Shown here: positions 1-7,885 of the stretch, piece after piece
Position numbering within the stretch: the first letter of the stretch is position 1
Layout: the number at the start of each line of letters is the position of its first letter
Assembly: GCA_031268065.1 (NCBI GenBank)
Contig: JAIRXX010000183.1
Coordinates: 1 to 26,364 of the forward strand
From: Propionibacteriaceae bacterium
Lineage (GTDB): Bacteria > Actinomycetota > Actinomycetes > Propionibacteriales > Propionibacteriaceae
Length of the DNA: 26,364 nt
Direction: 5' to 3'
Notes under the pieces: generated by a model
Seen by the model: only the letters and a program-made list of their open reading frames with translations
Told to the model about the DNA's origin: nothing
The model's database searches: none
Made by a program: the position numbers and the translations under genes

Positions 1-701
1 TAGGACCGGGGGAAATCGTCGCGCTGCTAGGGGCATCGGGATCGGGCAAATCCTCGCTGTTGCGCGCGGTTGCCGGACTGGAACCCTTGGCGGGCGGGAG
101 CATCCTCTGGGGTGGCAAAGATCTTGCCGGAACACCAGTGCATGAGCGTGGATTCGTGGTCATGTTCCAGGACTGCCAATTGTTCCCACACCTGAACGTC
201 GCGAGAAACATCAGCTACGGATTATTCCGCTGGTCTAAGGCCGACAGACGAAAGCGCGTGGCAGAACTGCTCGAACTGATAGACATGGCAGGCTATGGCG
301 ACCGTGCCGTCACCGAACTCTCCGGCGGGCAGGCGCAACGTGTGGCTTTGGCTCGTTCCCTAGCGCCTCGTCCGAAACTCCTGCTGCTCGATGAGCCGCT
401 GTCCGCGCTGGATCGGGCGCTGCGTGAACGTTTGGTCAAAGAGTTGGAGGCCATCTTGCGTGCCGCCAACACATCTACCCTCTATGTCACCCATGACCAA
501 GATGAAGCATTCGCTATCGCAGACCGTGTGGCTATCATGGCGGATGGAAAACTGCTGCAGATAGCCTCACCACTCGAGCTATGGTTACGCCCGGCCAACA
601 GTGCGGTCTCCGATTTCCTCGGCCAAGGTCCGCTTGGCAGTCCAGCGGCCCCAAAGGGGACAAGCTCCGATGGCGCTGCGCCACGGAACCCGCATGACTG
701 A
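1..701 (+). CDS. ABC transporter ATP-binding protein, 5' end outside window
   Basis: This is the nucleotide-binding subunit of an ABC transporter; it hydrolyses ATP on the cytoplasmic face of the membrane. The reading frame is open from base 3, so the N-terminus lies to the left. In order one sees Walker A (GASGSGKSS, about 10-18 of the visible part), a Q-loop (VMFQD), the signature LSGGQAQR, Walker B with D-loop (LLLLDEPLSALD) and the H-loop (VTHDQDEA). The Q-loop context and the DQDEA H-loop resemble importer ATPases of the iron/thiamine/polyamine/sulfate group (FbpC, ThiQ, PotA, CysA). There is no long C-terminal TOBE domain; the protein stops soon after the ATPase core. The partner permease and binding protein are not in the window, so the substrate is unknown. 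The family is certain; the import role is likely. Confidence 0.9.
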   Translation, partial: GPGEIVALLGASGSGKSSLLRAVAGLEPLAGGSILWGGKDLAGTPVHERGFVVMFQDCQLFPHLNVARNISYGLFRWSKADRRKRVAELLELIDMAGYGDRAVTELSGGQAQRVALARSLAPRPKLLLLDEPLSALDRALRERLVKELEAILRAANTSTLYVTHDQDEAFAIADRVAIMADGKLLQIASPLELWLRPANSAVSDFLGQGPLGSPAAPKGTSSDGAAPRNPHD

Positions 702-780
702 GATTAACTCTGTTTGCAGGACAGTTCGTTAGCTTCTTTTGGCTTGTTCGACGCCGGACTTCCGCAAGTCCCATAACAGC

Positions 781-800
781 CGGGGCACCCGTAGGCCCCG
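781..800. other. Small hairpin after the ABC gene
   Basis: A 6-bp GC-only stem (CGGGGC with GCCCCG) around an 8-nt loop lies 80 bp past the ABC ATPase stop and just before the IS3-family remnant. No T-run follows on either strand, so it is not a standard intrinsic terminator. It may belong to the IS end. Confidence 0.3.
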
Positions 801-857
801 ACCGAGGTGGTGAGCCGGTTGGTTTGATGCTGCCTCTTTTACGAGAAGGTCGGTGCC

Positions 858-1590
858 ATGCCGAGAAGATATCCGAAGCAGGTCAGGAGCCGTGCGGTGA
901 GGATGGTGCTGTCGCACCTGGATGGGTACGGCTCGGTGTGCAAGGCGACTCAGGCGATAGGCCGAAGGGCACCGGGGCGCGCGCGGAGACATTGCGCTGG
1001 TGAGTGGTGTTCGAGCAGCCCACGGACACTCCTGCCGGGTTGGACGCGCTGGCCGCCAGAACAGCAGATGGGCAACCAACATGACCTCGGTGCGTTCCTT
1101 GTCCGGATGGTGTGCGTCACGTTCATGACCGACCTGCACACCAGGATGATCGTGGGATGGGATGCCGCCTGCCGCATGGCCACCCGGCTGGTGTCCGGTG
1201 CCCTCGTGTGGGCACTGTGGCCGCACAGCCGACGTCGCATCCGTATGGGTGTACCGACGCCGACCGTCTGGTTCGCCACAGCGGTCACGGCAGTCAGCAC
1301 ACGTCGATCCGCTACAGAGAGCGACTCTCCAGCTAGCCGGGATCGCCCCATCGCTCGGGACCGTCGGCGACAAGCTCGACAGCGCCCTTGCCGAGGTCGT
1401 GAACGACCACAGGGCAGAGTGCATCGAACAGGACGGGCGATTCGCCAACCTTGAGGACATCCGCCTGGCAACCGCCGAATGGGTCGCTAGCACAACAACC
1501 ACCGGCTCCACGCGGCCCCGGCCACCGGTCGAAGTCAAAACCGAGCACTAAGAAACCCAACAAGCCGCCCCCACCGGCGGCAGCCACTGA
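858..1590 (+). pseudogene. IS3-family transposase remnant (orfA plus 3' part of orfB)
   Basis: Fragments of an IS3-family transposase lie in different frames. From 858 an OrfA-like HTH start is readable (MPRRYPKQVRSRAVRMVL, then GYGSVCKATQAIGRR). After a frameshift OrfA continues as RAETLRW, an in-frame TGA, then VVFEQPTDTPAGLDALAAR. Around 1110-1230 the DDE part appears as FMTDLHTRMIVGWDAACRM, then after another shift HTDADRLVRHSGHGSQHTSIRYRERL, and after a third shift LAGIAPSLGTVGDKLDSALAEVVND up to a TAA at 1551. Coding similarity seems to run on to a TGA at 1590, so the TAA is probably a nonsense mutation. The usual first half of OrfB, including the first catalytic Asp region, is missing, which implies an internal deletion. 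No clear terminal inverted repeats were found. The element is dead. Confidence 0.8.
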
Positions 1591-1824
1591 CAAAACTAGC
1601 GGCAGAGAACCCGTACCAGTTCAGATTGACGTGTTTCGGGTTGGCGGTGATGGCTTGGGTGCGGGTGTTGGGCGGTCTTGTCGTTGGTGTTGTTGGGTGT
1701 TGCGGGTGGGTACGAGGTGTGGTTGTGAGCTAATCGTTATATTCGGGGGTATTGCTTTTGGGCTGGATTCGACTTAGGCTCACCGTAACATTTTTGCCGT
1801 TTTGAAATCGGAGGCATGATTTTT

Positions 1825-2526
1825 ATGGATACTCACACTGGGGCGGCTGGCATGGGGCCGCGTTTGTTGTCGATCGGGTCTACCAGCCTGCTCAACGCCC
1901 AAGGCCCGGAAGCCGACAAATGCCGGTTGCAGTTGTTGGAGGTGCTCACTTGGATTTTGGAGCATCCGGGCCGGACGGTTGCGCAGATGGCGGACCAGTT
2001 GGCTATCGCCGAGAGCACAAGCCGGTCGTATCTTTGCCATTTGCGGCATTGGCTAGGCAGCGACCCGGAAGGAAAGCTGTATCTGCCGATGGCCTATTCC
2101 GGCCGGGTGCGGGTTTCCCCGCTGGTTGGCTGGGACATCCGCGATGCGCTGAGTTTAGTTGGGCGCACACCCTCGGAGCGCGACGACGAGTCTTTGGTGT
2201 GCGCTTTGGAGTTGGTCAGGGGGCCGGTGTTCGCCGACATCAGGAGAGGCCGGTGGCGTTGGGCCGACCCACTGCGTTTCCATGTGACCAAGCTGCTGGC
2301 TGAGTCCGCCTGCGAGGTGGTCCGCAGGGCCAGGCGACGCGATGATGTGCGCATGGCTTTGTGGGCCGCTCTCAAGGGCACGATGGTATGCCCTTGGCAC
2401 AAGGGTTTGCAGGCGGCTTTTGAACGGTTGAGCCTCCAAGCCGGGCCGGAACCCGCATTCGACACCGAGGAATTCCTCAACCACAACTGGGAACTATGGA
2501 ACCAAACCAGCGACAACACCTGGTAA
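1825..2526 (+). CDS. Free-standing winged-helix/BTAD regulator-like protein
   Basis: A 233-residue protein. Residues about 11-110 look like the winged-helix segment of BTAD-containing proteins (LLSIGSTSLLNAQGP, then an HTH-like stretch TVAQMADQLAIAESTSRSYLCHLRHWLG, then GKLYLP). The rest matches the start of a bacterial transcriptional activator domain (SLVCALELVRGPVFADI, RRGRWRWADP, helical repeats to about 215). In actinobacteria this pair usually forms the C-terminus of much larger proteins, often with LysM domains near Tad pilus genes; here it stands alone with no pilus gene nearby, so it may be a relic or a small regulator. A GGAGG lies 10 nt before ATG 1825 and only 1 nt before ATG 1816, so I prefer 1825. 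It sits next to an IS relic upstream and a repeat-rich region downstream. The domain call is fairly good; the function is inferred. Confidence 0.65.
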   Translation: MDTHTGAAGMGPRLLSIGSTSLLNAQGPEADKCRLQLLEVLTWILEHPGRTVAQMADQLAIAESTSRSYLCHLRHWLGSDPEGKLYLPMAYSGRVRVSPLVGWDIRDALSLVGRTPSERDDESLVCALELVRGPVFADIRRGRWRWADPLRFHVTKLLAESACEVVRRARRRDDVRMALWAALKGTMVCPWHKGLQAAFERLSLQAGPEPAFDTEEFLNHNWELWNQTSDNTW

Positions 2527-2624
2527 ACACCCGCCAACGCTATGCGGCAGGCTGTCGGCAAAACAGCACACCCGACTGCGACCAGTGAGCCAGAACCAGC
2601 ACCAGCGGAACACCCGCAGTGGCA

Positions 2625-2672
2625 CACCCGCAGCCAACACCAGTGGTACACCAGCAGCCAACACCAGTGCCG
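2625..2672. repeat. 24-bp tandem repeat, two units
   Basis: Two adjacent 24-bp units built on CAGCCAACACCAGTG (2625-2648 and 2649-2672) lie in the 470-bp interval between the BTAD gene and the lyase gene. No credible gene was seen in that interval; it also holds a 75-bp hairpin element and a 12-bp inverted repeat, listed separately. Confidence 0.6.
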
Positions 2673-2719
2673 CTACACCACACCACAGTGCGCTGCTCCC
2701 ATACCGCTCCGCACATTTT

Positions 2720-2794
2720 GGGACAAACTCGTACCCAGCTGCGTCCATTCCGGCTCAGGGCGGACTTGGACGCAGCTGGGGCGGTGTTTGTCCC
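2720..2794 (+). repeat. 75-bp hairpin element, copy 1
   Basis: It starts GGGACAAACTCG and ends GTTTGTCCC. The outer stem is 9 bp. A second perfect 13-bp stem pairs CCAGCTGCGTCCA (element positions 16-28) with TGGACGCAGCTGG (48-60). It is flanked by TTTT before and ATTCG after, and lies between the convergent BTAD and lyase genes. The right flank to about 2835 resembles the flank of copies at 22687 and 23106. Confidence 0.85.
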
Positions 2795-2931
2795 ATTCGT
2801 GTCGCAGCTCACCGTCCCGACTTGAGACGGGGGTTTCGCGTTTCCACAGTTGTCACCCAATTTGGCCAGGGGCGAACCGCCACGCCGATGCTGGCACCAG
2901 GCAGCTCCAACGAGGCGCGACTCGGCTATGG

Positions 2932-2992
2932 TGCCAAGTTCAAGTACCCGTTCGCCTGACCTGGTGGTGCTAGTTCTGCTTTGAACTTGGCA
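2932..2992. terminator. 12-bp perfect inverted repeat at the lyase 3' end
   Basis: TGCCAAGTTCAA (2932-2943) and TTGAACTTGGCA (2981-2992) are exact reverse complements separated by 37 bp, ending 5 bp after the lyase stop codon. This could fold into a transcript-end hairpin for the minus-strand gene. There is no T-tract and the loop is long, so an intrinsic terminator is only possible; a scar of a mobile element is an alternative. Confidence 0.4.
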
Positions 2993-2996
2993 GCGC

Positions 2997-4445
2997 TCAG
3001 AGGCTGTCGCCGAAATCGGCGCGGAATTTGGCGACCAATTCGTGATGCCAGTCACCGATTGGCGCTAGGCGACCATAGAAGAAGCGCAGCAACTCTGGTT
3101 CTTCCACCCATTTGAGGCCGCCGACGATTCGGCGGTTGGCGTGCAGCCACATTATCCGGTCAATCGCGTAGTTCACTTGAGACAGGGTGAAGACACGTCT
3201 GGGTACGGCTAGGCGCACCAATTCCATGTCTGCCATCGGCTCGGTGCCGTCAGGTTCGCGTTGCTCTGACATCGTGCCGCGCTCCATGCCGCGTACACCG
3301 GAGGCGATGAAGATCGCGGAGGCCAGTGCCGCTGCCGGGTATTGGCTCTGCGGCAGGTGGTCCAAGAAGCGCATCGCATCGACGTGGGCGCCAAGTCCGC
3401 CCGGTGGTGTGATGACTGGGATGCCGGCATCGTCCAGCGTTTTGACGATATGGGCGATGAACTGCGGGCCCTGGTTGATCATGTCCTCATCGAGGGTTTC
3501 GTCCAGACCGACGGTGATCGCTTCCATCTCGCGGACCGACATGCCGCCATAGGTGAGGAAGCCTTCATACATCGGCACCAGTCCGCGCATATCCTTGTAG
3601 AGGCCCTCGTCGTCAGTGACGATGCCGCCGCCACGGCCAAAGCCGAGCTTGCGGGCGGAAAAATAGATGATGTCGGCGGTGTCCGCCATATTGCGGGCGA
3701 TCTCGCCGATGGAGGCAGCGGCGAATTCAGGCTCGCGGGCCTTAATGAAGTGAAGGTTGTCAGCCAGCAAAGAGGCGTCAAGCACCATTTTGATGCCATG
3801 CTTGCGGCAGGCAGCGGAAACCTCGCGCAAGTTTGCCAGCGAGAAGGGCTGCCCGCCGATCAGGTTGGTGCCAGCTTCCATGCGCACATAGGGGATGCGA
3901 TCAACGCCCACCTCGGCCACCAATGCCTCCAACGCCGGAACGTCGAAGTTGCCCTTGAATGGATTATCCGAGTTGACTTCGAGGCCTTCCTTTTTGAGCA
4001 ATTCGACGACGGTGCCACCCTGTTCGGTGACGTGCGCCTTCCAGGTGGTGAAGTGGTAGTTGCAGGGAACGATGGACCCCGGCTTGACATAAGCCCTGCA
4101 GAGGATGTGCTCAGCGGCGCGGCCTTGATGGGCAGGCAAGAAATACCGCTGGCCGAAAATCTCGACTAGCTTCTCGTGCAACCTGGTGAAAGTCGCCGAG
4201 CCAGCGTAGGCGTCGTCGGCGAGCAGCATGGCCGCCTGCTGCCGGTCGCTCATCGCGTTCACCCCAGAATCGGTGAGCATGTCCAAGAAGACATCTTTGT
4301 TCTGCAGCAAGAAGGTGTTGTAGCCAGCCCCTTCGACCGCTTCCAGCCGCGACTCGATTGGCAGCAAGGTCAGCTTCTGAATGATCCGGACTTTGTGCAT
4401 TTCCAGGGGGAAGGTCTCTCCGCTGAAATACGTCACCTTTGGCAT
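2997..4445 (-). CDS. PLP-dependent beta-eliminating lyase, tyrosine phenol-lyase/tryptophanase family
   Basis: A 482-residue cytoplasmic enzyme close in length to tyrosine phenol-lyase (about 456) and tryptophanase (about 471). Known members cleave the side chain of Tyr or Trp to give phenol or indole plus pyruvate and ammonia. Visible family marks are GYNTFLL (41-47), DMLTDSG (55-61), DDAYAGS (77-83), PAHQGRAAEH (104-113), GGQPFSLANL (197-206), Asp223, the probable PLP lysine K266 in YFSARKLG, GVRGMERG and LRFFYGRLA near the end. FTT (132-134) and the Arg in GVRGMERG resemble tyrosine phenol-lyase more than tryptophanase. Oddly, the Arg that follows the PLP-binding Asp in both classical enzymes (DATR/DSAR) is Leu226 here (DASL), so the substrate may differ. 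ATG 4445 is chosen because GGGAGAG precedes it by a few bases; an upstream TTG at 4511 in the same frame is less likely. It follows the nuclease gene on the same strand after 75 bp. Confidence 0.85.
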   Translation of the reverse strand: MPKVTYFSGETFPLEMHKVRIIQKLTLLPIESRLEAVEGAGYNTFLLQNKDVFLDMLTDSGVNAMSDRQQAAMLLADDAYAGSATFTRLHEKLVEIFGQRYFLPAHQGRAAEHILCRAYVKPGSIVPCNYHFTTWKAHVTEQGGTVVELLKKEGLEVNSDNPFKGNFDVPALEALVAEVGVDRIPYVRMEAGTNLIGGQPFSLANLREVSAACRKHGIKMVLDASLLADNLHFIKAREPEFAAASIGEIARNMADTADIIYFSARKLGFGRGGGIVTDDEGLYKDMRGLVPMYEGFLTYGGMSVREMEAITVGLDETLDEDMINQGPQFIAHIVKTLDDAGIPVITPPGGLGAHVDAMRFLDHLPQSQYPAAALASAIFIASGVRGMERGTMSEQREPDGTEPMADMELVRLAVPRRVFTLSQVNYAIDRIMWLHANRRIVGGLKWVEEPELLRFFYGRLAPIGDWHHELVAKFRADFGDSL

Positions 4446-4520
4446 AATCTCTCCCAAGTCAACGACGGGGGGCTTACCCGCCAAAGGTTCATAATAGTCG
4501 TGGCTGAGCAACAGGCTCTG

Positions 4521-5219
4521 CTAAACCTCGCAGGTATCTATCATTTGGGCCAGAGCCGACCGTTCCGAACTGTCCACCGCCAGTTTCCACTTGGCTTTCA
4601 CTGCCACATAGCGCAGCGCGTAGGCGCACTGGAAAGGCTGCTTCGGGCACCACCCGGCCGCATCCAGGTCGCTCTTGGCGCGGTTGACCTCACCGGAGAC
4701 AGCGAGCAGGTTGAGTTGGTCATTGGCGAATTCTGTCCGCGCAGCTTTGTCCCATTCACTTGCCCCGTAGCGCCAGGCGACTGCCAGAGCGACCACATGC
4801 TCGATCTGGATAGATTGCGCCTGACCCTGGTTCTTCAAATCGGTGGCGCTGATCGTCTCGCCGGTGTATGGATCAAACCAGCTACCCGCCAGCATGTCAT
4901 GGTCGCAGGAGCCTTGCCGCGCGGCGTCGAACGGGACTGACTTGTCCACGTCGCGGTAGAGAATGTCGTCACGGGTGTCGCAGCCGTTTCCGTCTGTGTC
5001 GTACCAGCGCGGGCCGAATTCGGCCCGTCGATAGCTGCCATCTGGCTTCGGGCGCGGGACGAGGCGCAACTCATCCAATTCCCGCAAGGCCACCTTGGGA
5101 GATGGGAGACGGGGGTCAATAGCAAGCTCTGGAGTCTTATCTGCGGGCGGCAAAGTGCATCCCGCTGCGAGCAGCAGCAGGATCCAACCAGCAATCTTTC
5201 GTCTCAGGGCTTCATTCAT
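4521..5219 (-). CDS. Secreted HNH-type nuclease, probable lipoprotein
   Basis: A 232-residue protein of the secreted HNH/DUF1524-like nuclease group common in Actinobacteria. The N-terminus is a short signal peptide, basic residues then a Leu-rich core ending LLLLAAGC, with Cys21 as the likely lipid-attachment site (the -3 residue is Ala, so the lipobox is not ideal). The mature part has the typical RWYDTDGNGCDTRDDIL (71-87), the active-site-like IEHVVALAVAW (129-139, His131 as candidate general base), NDQLNLLAV (156-164) and SDLDAAGWCP (173-182). Conserved cysteines suggest disulfides outside the cell. It probably cuts extracellular DNA, but that is inferred from the family. No good Shine-Dalgarno is seen; a TAGGCT box lies 9 nt before the ATG, suggesting a very short leader. 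It sits upstream of the lyase gene on the same strand. Confidence 0.8.
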   Translation of the reverse strand: MNEALRRKIAGWILLLLAAGCTLPPADKTPELAIDPRLPSPKVALRELDELRLVPRPKPDGSYRRAEFGPRWYDTDGNGCDTRDDILYRDVDKSVPFDAARQGSCDHDMLAGSWFDPYTGETISATDLKNQGQAQSIQIEHVVALAVAWRYGASEWDKAARTEFANDQLNLLAVSGEVNRAKSDLDAAGWCPKQPFQCAYALRYVAVKAKWKLAVDSSERSALAQMIDTCEV

Positions 5220-5275
5220 GCGCGTGCAAGCCTACAAGTTCTCCCGGCCCCTCCGACGCGCCCCGATCCGAAATC

Positions 5276-5584
5276 GGGACAAACTCGAAGCCACCACCCC
5301 TGGTTGGCACGAATCGACTCGCCCCGCGCTGGCTGACAGCGGGTTTGTCCCATTCGGTGTGCTGGTGCCATTGGCGTGTTTGTCCCTTTTGGTGTGCTGG
5401 CACCGGGTTGGGACAAACTCGAAGCCACCACCCCAGGTAGGCACGAATCGGCTCACCCCGCGCTGGCTGACAGCGTGTTTGTCCCTTTTGGCGTGCTGGT
5501 GCCAGGTTGGGACAAACTCGAAGCCACCGCCCCTGGTCGGCACGGAACGGCTCACCCAGCGTTGGCTGACTGCGAGTTTGTCCC
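5276..5584 (+). repeat. Tandem array of three 76-bp hairpin elements
   Basis: This fills most of the 382-bp gap between the nuclease start and the racemase stop; no gene is seen there. Full units are 5276-5351, 5410-5485 and 5509-5584, each starting GGGACAAACTCGAAGCC and ending with TTTGTCCC. Joining sequences carry a small palindromic unit around GGTGTGCTGGCACC; a lone right end (5376-5386) sits between units 1 and 2, which suggests unequal recombination. Unit interiors are close relatives with scattered substitutions, unlike other copies in the window. Inside the outer 9-bp stem, AGCCA (14-18) pairs with TGGCT (55-59). Confidence 0.85.
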
Positions 5585-5601
5585 ATTCGAAGGATGGGAC
5601 G

Positions 5602-6348
5602 CTAGCTGGAAACCACGTCGTTTCCCGGCCACCAAGAGCGGCTTTTCGGTCTGGGTGGCAGATAGCAGAGCCGACTCTGCTTCCAGCCCATGCGGACGTA
5701 GCTCTCCAGCATGATCAGCCCGGCTTGCGCCGCCTCTATCACCGGCACTTGGTACCCCTGATTTTGGAGTTCCTCCGCTACCGCCTCCTTTACGCCCACC
5801 ATCGCCGTGCAGCCTAGGACGATGGCTCCGACTCGCTCATTCTCAATCGCCTGCTTCGCTTGGGCCACCAGGCTGGCAACCAGGCCGCTCAACTCATGGA
5901 GATCGAGAACGGCGATGTTCACATAACGCAGTGAGACGATCCTTTCCCGCATTCCGGTCTTGGCGATCAAACCGTCGAGCATGGAGACGACGTGTGGAAG
6001 CACGGTGACGATACCGATCCGGTCGGCCATCCCAAGGGCGGAGTAGATGGCTGGCTCGAAGCCGCCAAAGACCGGAATGTCCACGCATTCTCGGGCGGCG
6101 CGCACTGCTGGATCACCGAAACAATCGACGAATACCGCGTCATACCCCTCGGCTTCTGCCTGTTGGCAGTAAGAGACGATTTCCGGGGCGGCCAGCACTT
6201 CGTCGTATTCGCCCTCGATAGAGCCTGGTCCGTGAGTCAGCCATTTCGGGACCACTTCGGTGTCCGGCAACAGGTGTTTGGTGACGTAGGCGGCCACGTC
6301 GTCGCTCCACAGATTCGTGGTTATCGGAATCAGGTCGAGTATTTTCAT
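5602..6348 (-). CDS. Asp/Glu/hydantoin racemase family protein
   Basis: A 248-residue member of the aspartate/glutamate/hydantoin racemase superfamily, cofactor-independent enzymes that use two cysteines for proton transfer. Both candidate cysteines are in the expected settings: Cys76 in VFVDCFGDP and Cys180 in IVLGCTAM. Also typical are GSIEGEYDE (42-50), PVFGGFEPA (92-100) and PVIEAAQAG near the C-terminus. The start is supported by GAAGGAG five bases before ATG 6348. The gene begins 10 bp after the PucR stop and is the last of a six-gene minus-strand run. Next to a HyuA-like protein, a hydantoin racemase role is attractive, but the sequence alone does not separate hydantoin, aspartate or maleate-type chemistry. 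The last 25 residues are basic and unlike the family core. Confidence 0.85.
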   Translation of the reverse strand: MKILDLIPITTNLWSDDVAAYVTKHLLPDTEVVPKWLTHGPGSIEGEYDEVLAAPEIVSYCQQAEAEGYDAVFVDCFGDPAVRAARECVDIPVFGGFEPAIYSALGMADRIGIVTVLPHVVSMLDGLIAKTGMRERIVSLRYVNIAVLDLHELSGLVASLVAQAKQAIENERVGAIVLGCTAMVGVKEAVAEELQNQGYQVPVIEAAQAGLIMLESYVRMGWKQSRLCYLPPRPKSRSWWPGNDVVSS

Positions 6349-6358
6349 GGATGCTCCT

Positions 6359-7885
6359 TCAGGGGATTACTTTCACCGCCCGGCAGGCAAGATGCAGGGC
6401 GAGGCGGGTCTCGGGGTCGTCTAGATCGACGGCGAGCAATTCTTTAATCCGGTTCAGCCGTTGTGCGACGGTGTTGCGGTGGATTCCCAGGATGGCGGCC
6501 GTCTCCGACTGTGATCCCCGGTTGTCCAGAAAAGCGGTGAGTGTGGCGATGAGCGCCCCGTCGGGGTCTCCGAGCGGATCCAACAGGCCTTTCGCGGCTG
6601 GGGTGAACACATCGGTGTGGGTAAGGGCGAGCAAGAGTTGGGCCAGGCCGAGCCGGTCGATGTGGACGAAGTAGCCGCTGGTTGGACGGTTGGCGGCGAT
6701 CCGGGCGGCGTCAGTGGCTTGGCCTAGGCTTTTCACCAACCCGGTAGCCCCCGCCAACAGGCTGCCCACCCCCATCGCGGTGCGCAGAACATTGTTGAAC
6801 GAACGCTGCGCGCGCCGAATGGCGGCGCTGATCAACTCGGTCGACCGGGTGGGTTCACTGGCGAACGACAGCCAAGCCATCCACCCGTCGGTCTGTTCCA
6901 CGGCTCGCAGTTTCAGATTCTGCGCCGCGAAAGCCATCAGCAATTCGTCGCGCAGGGAAATGGTCGTGCCTTCGCCCAAGGCGATGATCCGGATGCCGAC
7001 ATGCCATCCGCGCAGATCCCATCCAGCCGCCAAAGTACGGTGGCGCAAACCTTCGGATAACTCCGAGCCGGACTCCATAATCTCCGACAGCAGCGCGGTG
7101 CGAGTTCTGGAGTCGCGTTCGTGCAGCATTTGCAGCGACGCGAGTCGCTGCGCTGCCGCTGCCTGCACTATCGCCAGCCCGTTGGAAAGCACTTCGGCCT
7201 CGGCTGAGTCGTCCCCCGGCAAGGAGACCCCCAGCCAGACGTCCCTGCCGGTCAATCCCACTCTGCGGGCTATCAGCCGAATCCCGGACGGCAGTACCGC
7301 GTTGAAGGAAATCGTGGATTTTGCCAGTCGCAGCGCCAACACCGCCTGATCCGCCGCCGACCAATTCGTTTGGCTGAATAGGCCGTTGCCCTGGGTGTCG
7401 AGCAGCATGAAATCGTGGCGTGCCACAGCTGACGCCTGTTTGAGCAATTCTTCCAGATCGGTGCCGGCGGTCTGCAGCACCTCCACCAAGGCTCTGGCCA
7501 GCGCGCCGATTTTGTCGTTGACCGGAGAGTGCAGTGATTCGTATACGGCGATGCTGAGCTGCCAGGGCTTGCCGCAGAGCAATACCGCCAAGCCGAGGCG
7601 GGCCGCCACCGCTTTCGACCCCAGGTCGAAGGGACAACGGGCAAAGGCTACGGCGACCGCTCCGATATCGCCGCACCGGCGCAAGAAGGCGTCCATCGGC
7701 CATCCCGGCGCTGGGGGCGTATCCAACACCACCACCAAATCCCCAGCTTGGCAGAGCAGGGCAACGTCGTCGCCAGCGCGGATGCCCGCCACACCGGTGA
7801 CGCGGGACTGCGGCTCCCCAGTTATCAATTCCAGCGGATCGGATTGGTTGAGCATTTGTTGTATCGAACCGATGTCAACGCCCAT
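6359..7885 (-). CDS. PucR-family transcriptional regulator
   Basis: A 508-residue regulator with PucR architecture: an N-terminal PucR-like sensory part (about 1-130), a middle GGDEF-like/CdaR region (about 290-400) and a C-terminal helix-turn-helix (about 440-505) with the hallmark LDNRGSQSETAAILGIHRNTVAQRLNRI. PucR-type proteins activate purine, amino-acid or other catabolic genes in response to a metabolite. ATG 7885 directly follows the TAA of the preceding DUF917 gene with no spacer, so translation is probably coupled. Being inside the operon it likely controls, it may act on the palindromes upstream of the permease gene; that is inference. Confidence 0.88.
   Translation of the reverse strand: MGVDIGSIQQMLNQSDPLELITGEPQSRVTGVAGIRAGDDVALLCQAGDLVVVLDTPPAPGWPMDAFLRRCGDIGAVAVAFARCPFDLGSKAVAARLGLAVLLCGKPWQLSIAVYESLHSPVNDKIGALARALVEVLQTAGTDLEELLKQASAVARHDFMLLDTQGNGLFSQTNWSAADQAVLALRLAKSTISFNAVLPSGIRLIARRVGLTGRDVWLGVSLPGDDSAEAEVLSNGLAIVQAAAAQRLASLQMLHERDSRTRTALLSEIMESGSELSEGLRHRTLAAGWDLRGWHVGIRIIALGEGTTISLRDELLMAFAAQNLKLRAVEQTDGWMAWLSFASEPTRSTELISAAIRRAQRSFNNVLRTAMGVGSLLAGATGLVKSLGQATDAARIAANRPTSGYFVHIDRLGLAQLLLALTHTDVFTPAAKGLLDPLGDPDGALIATLTAFLDNRGSQSETAAILGIHRNTVAQRLNRIKELLAVDLDDPETRLALHLACRAVKVIP

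Noticed and set aside
3342..4169. Long plus-strand frame opposite the lyase gene
   Set aside because: It is a shadow: the minus strand has clear family motifs, and the plus frame has none.
5276..5584. Resemblance of the tandem units to a CRISPR array
   Set aside because: Units are 76 bp with complementary ends, the joining sequences are related to each other and vary in length, and no cas gene is present.
5095..5817. 240-codon plus-strand frame across the repeat array
   Set aside because: It overlaps two well-supported minus-strand genes and its middle part is translated hairpin repeats.
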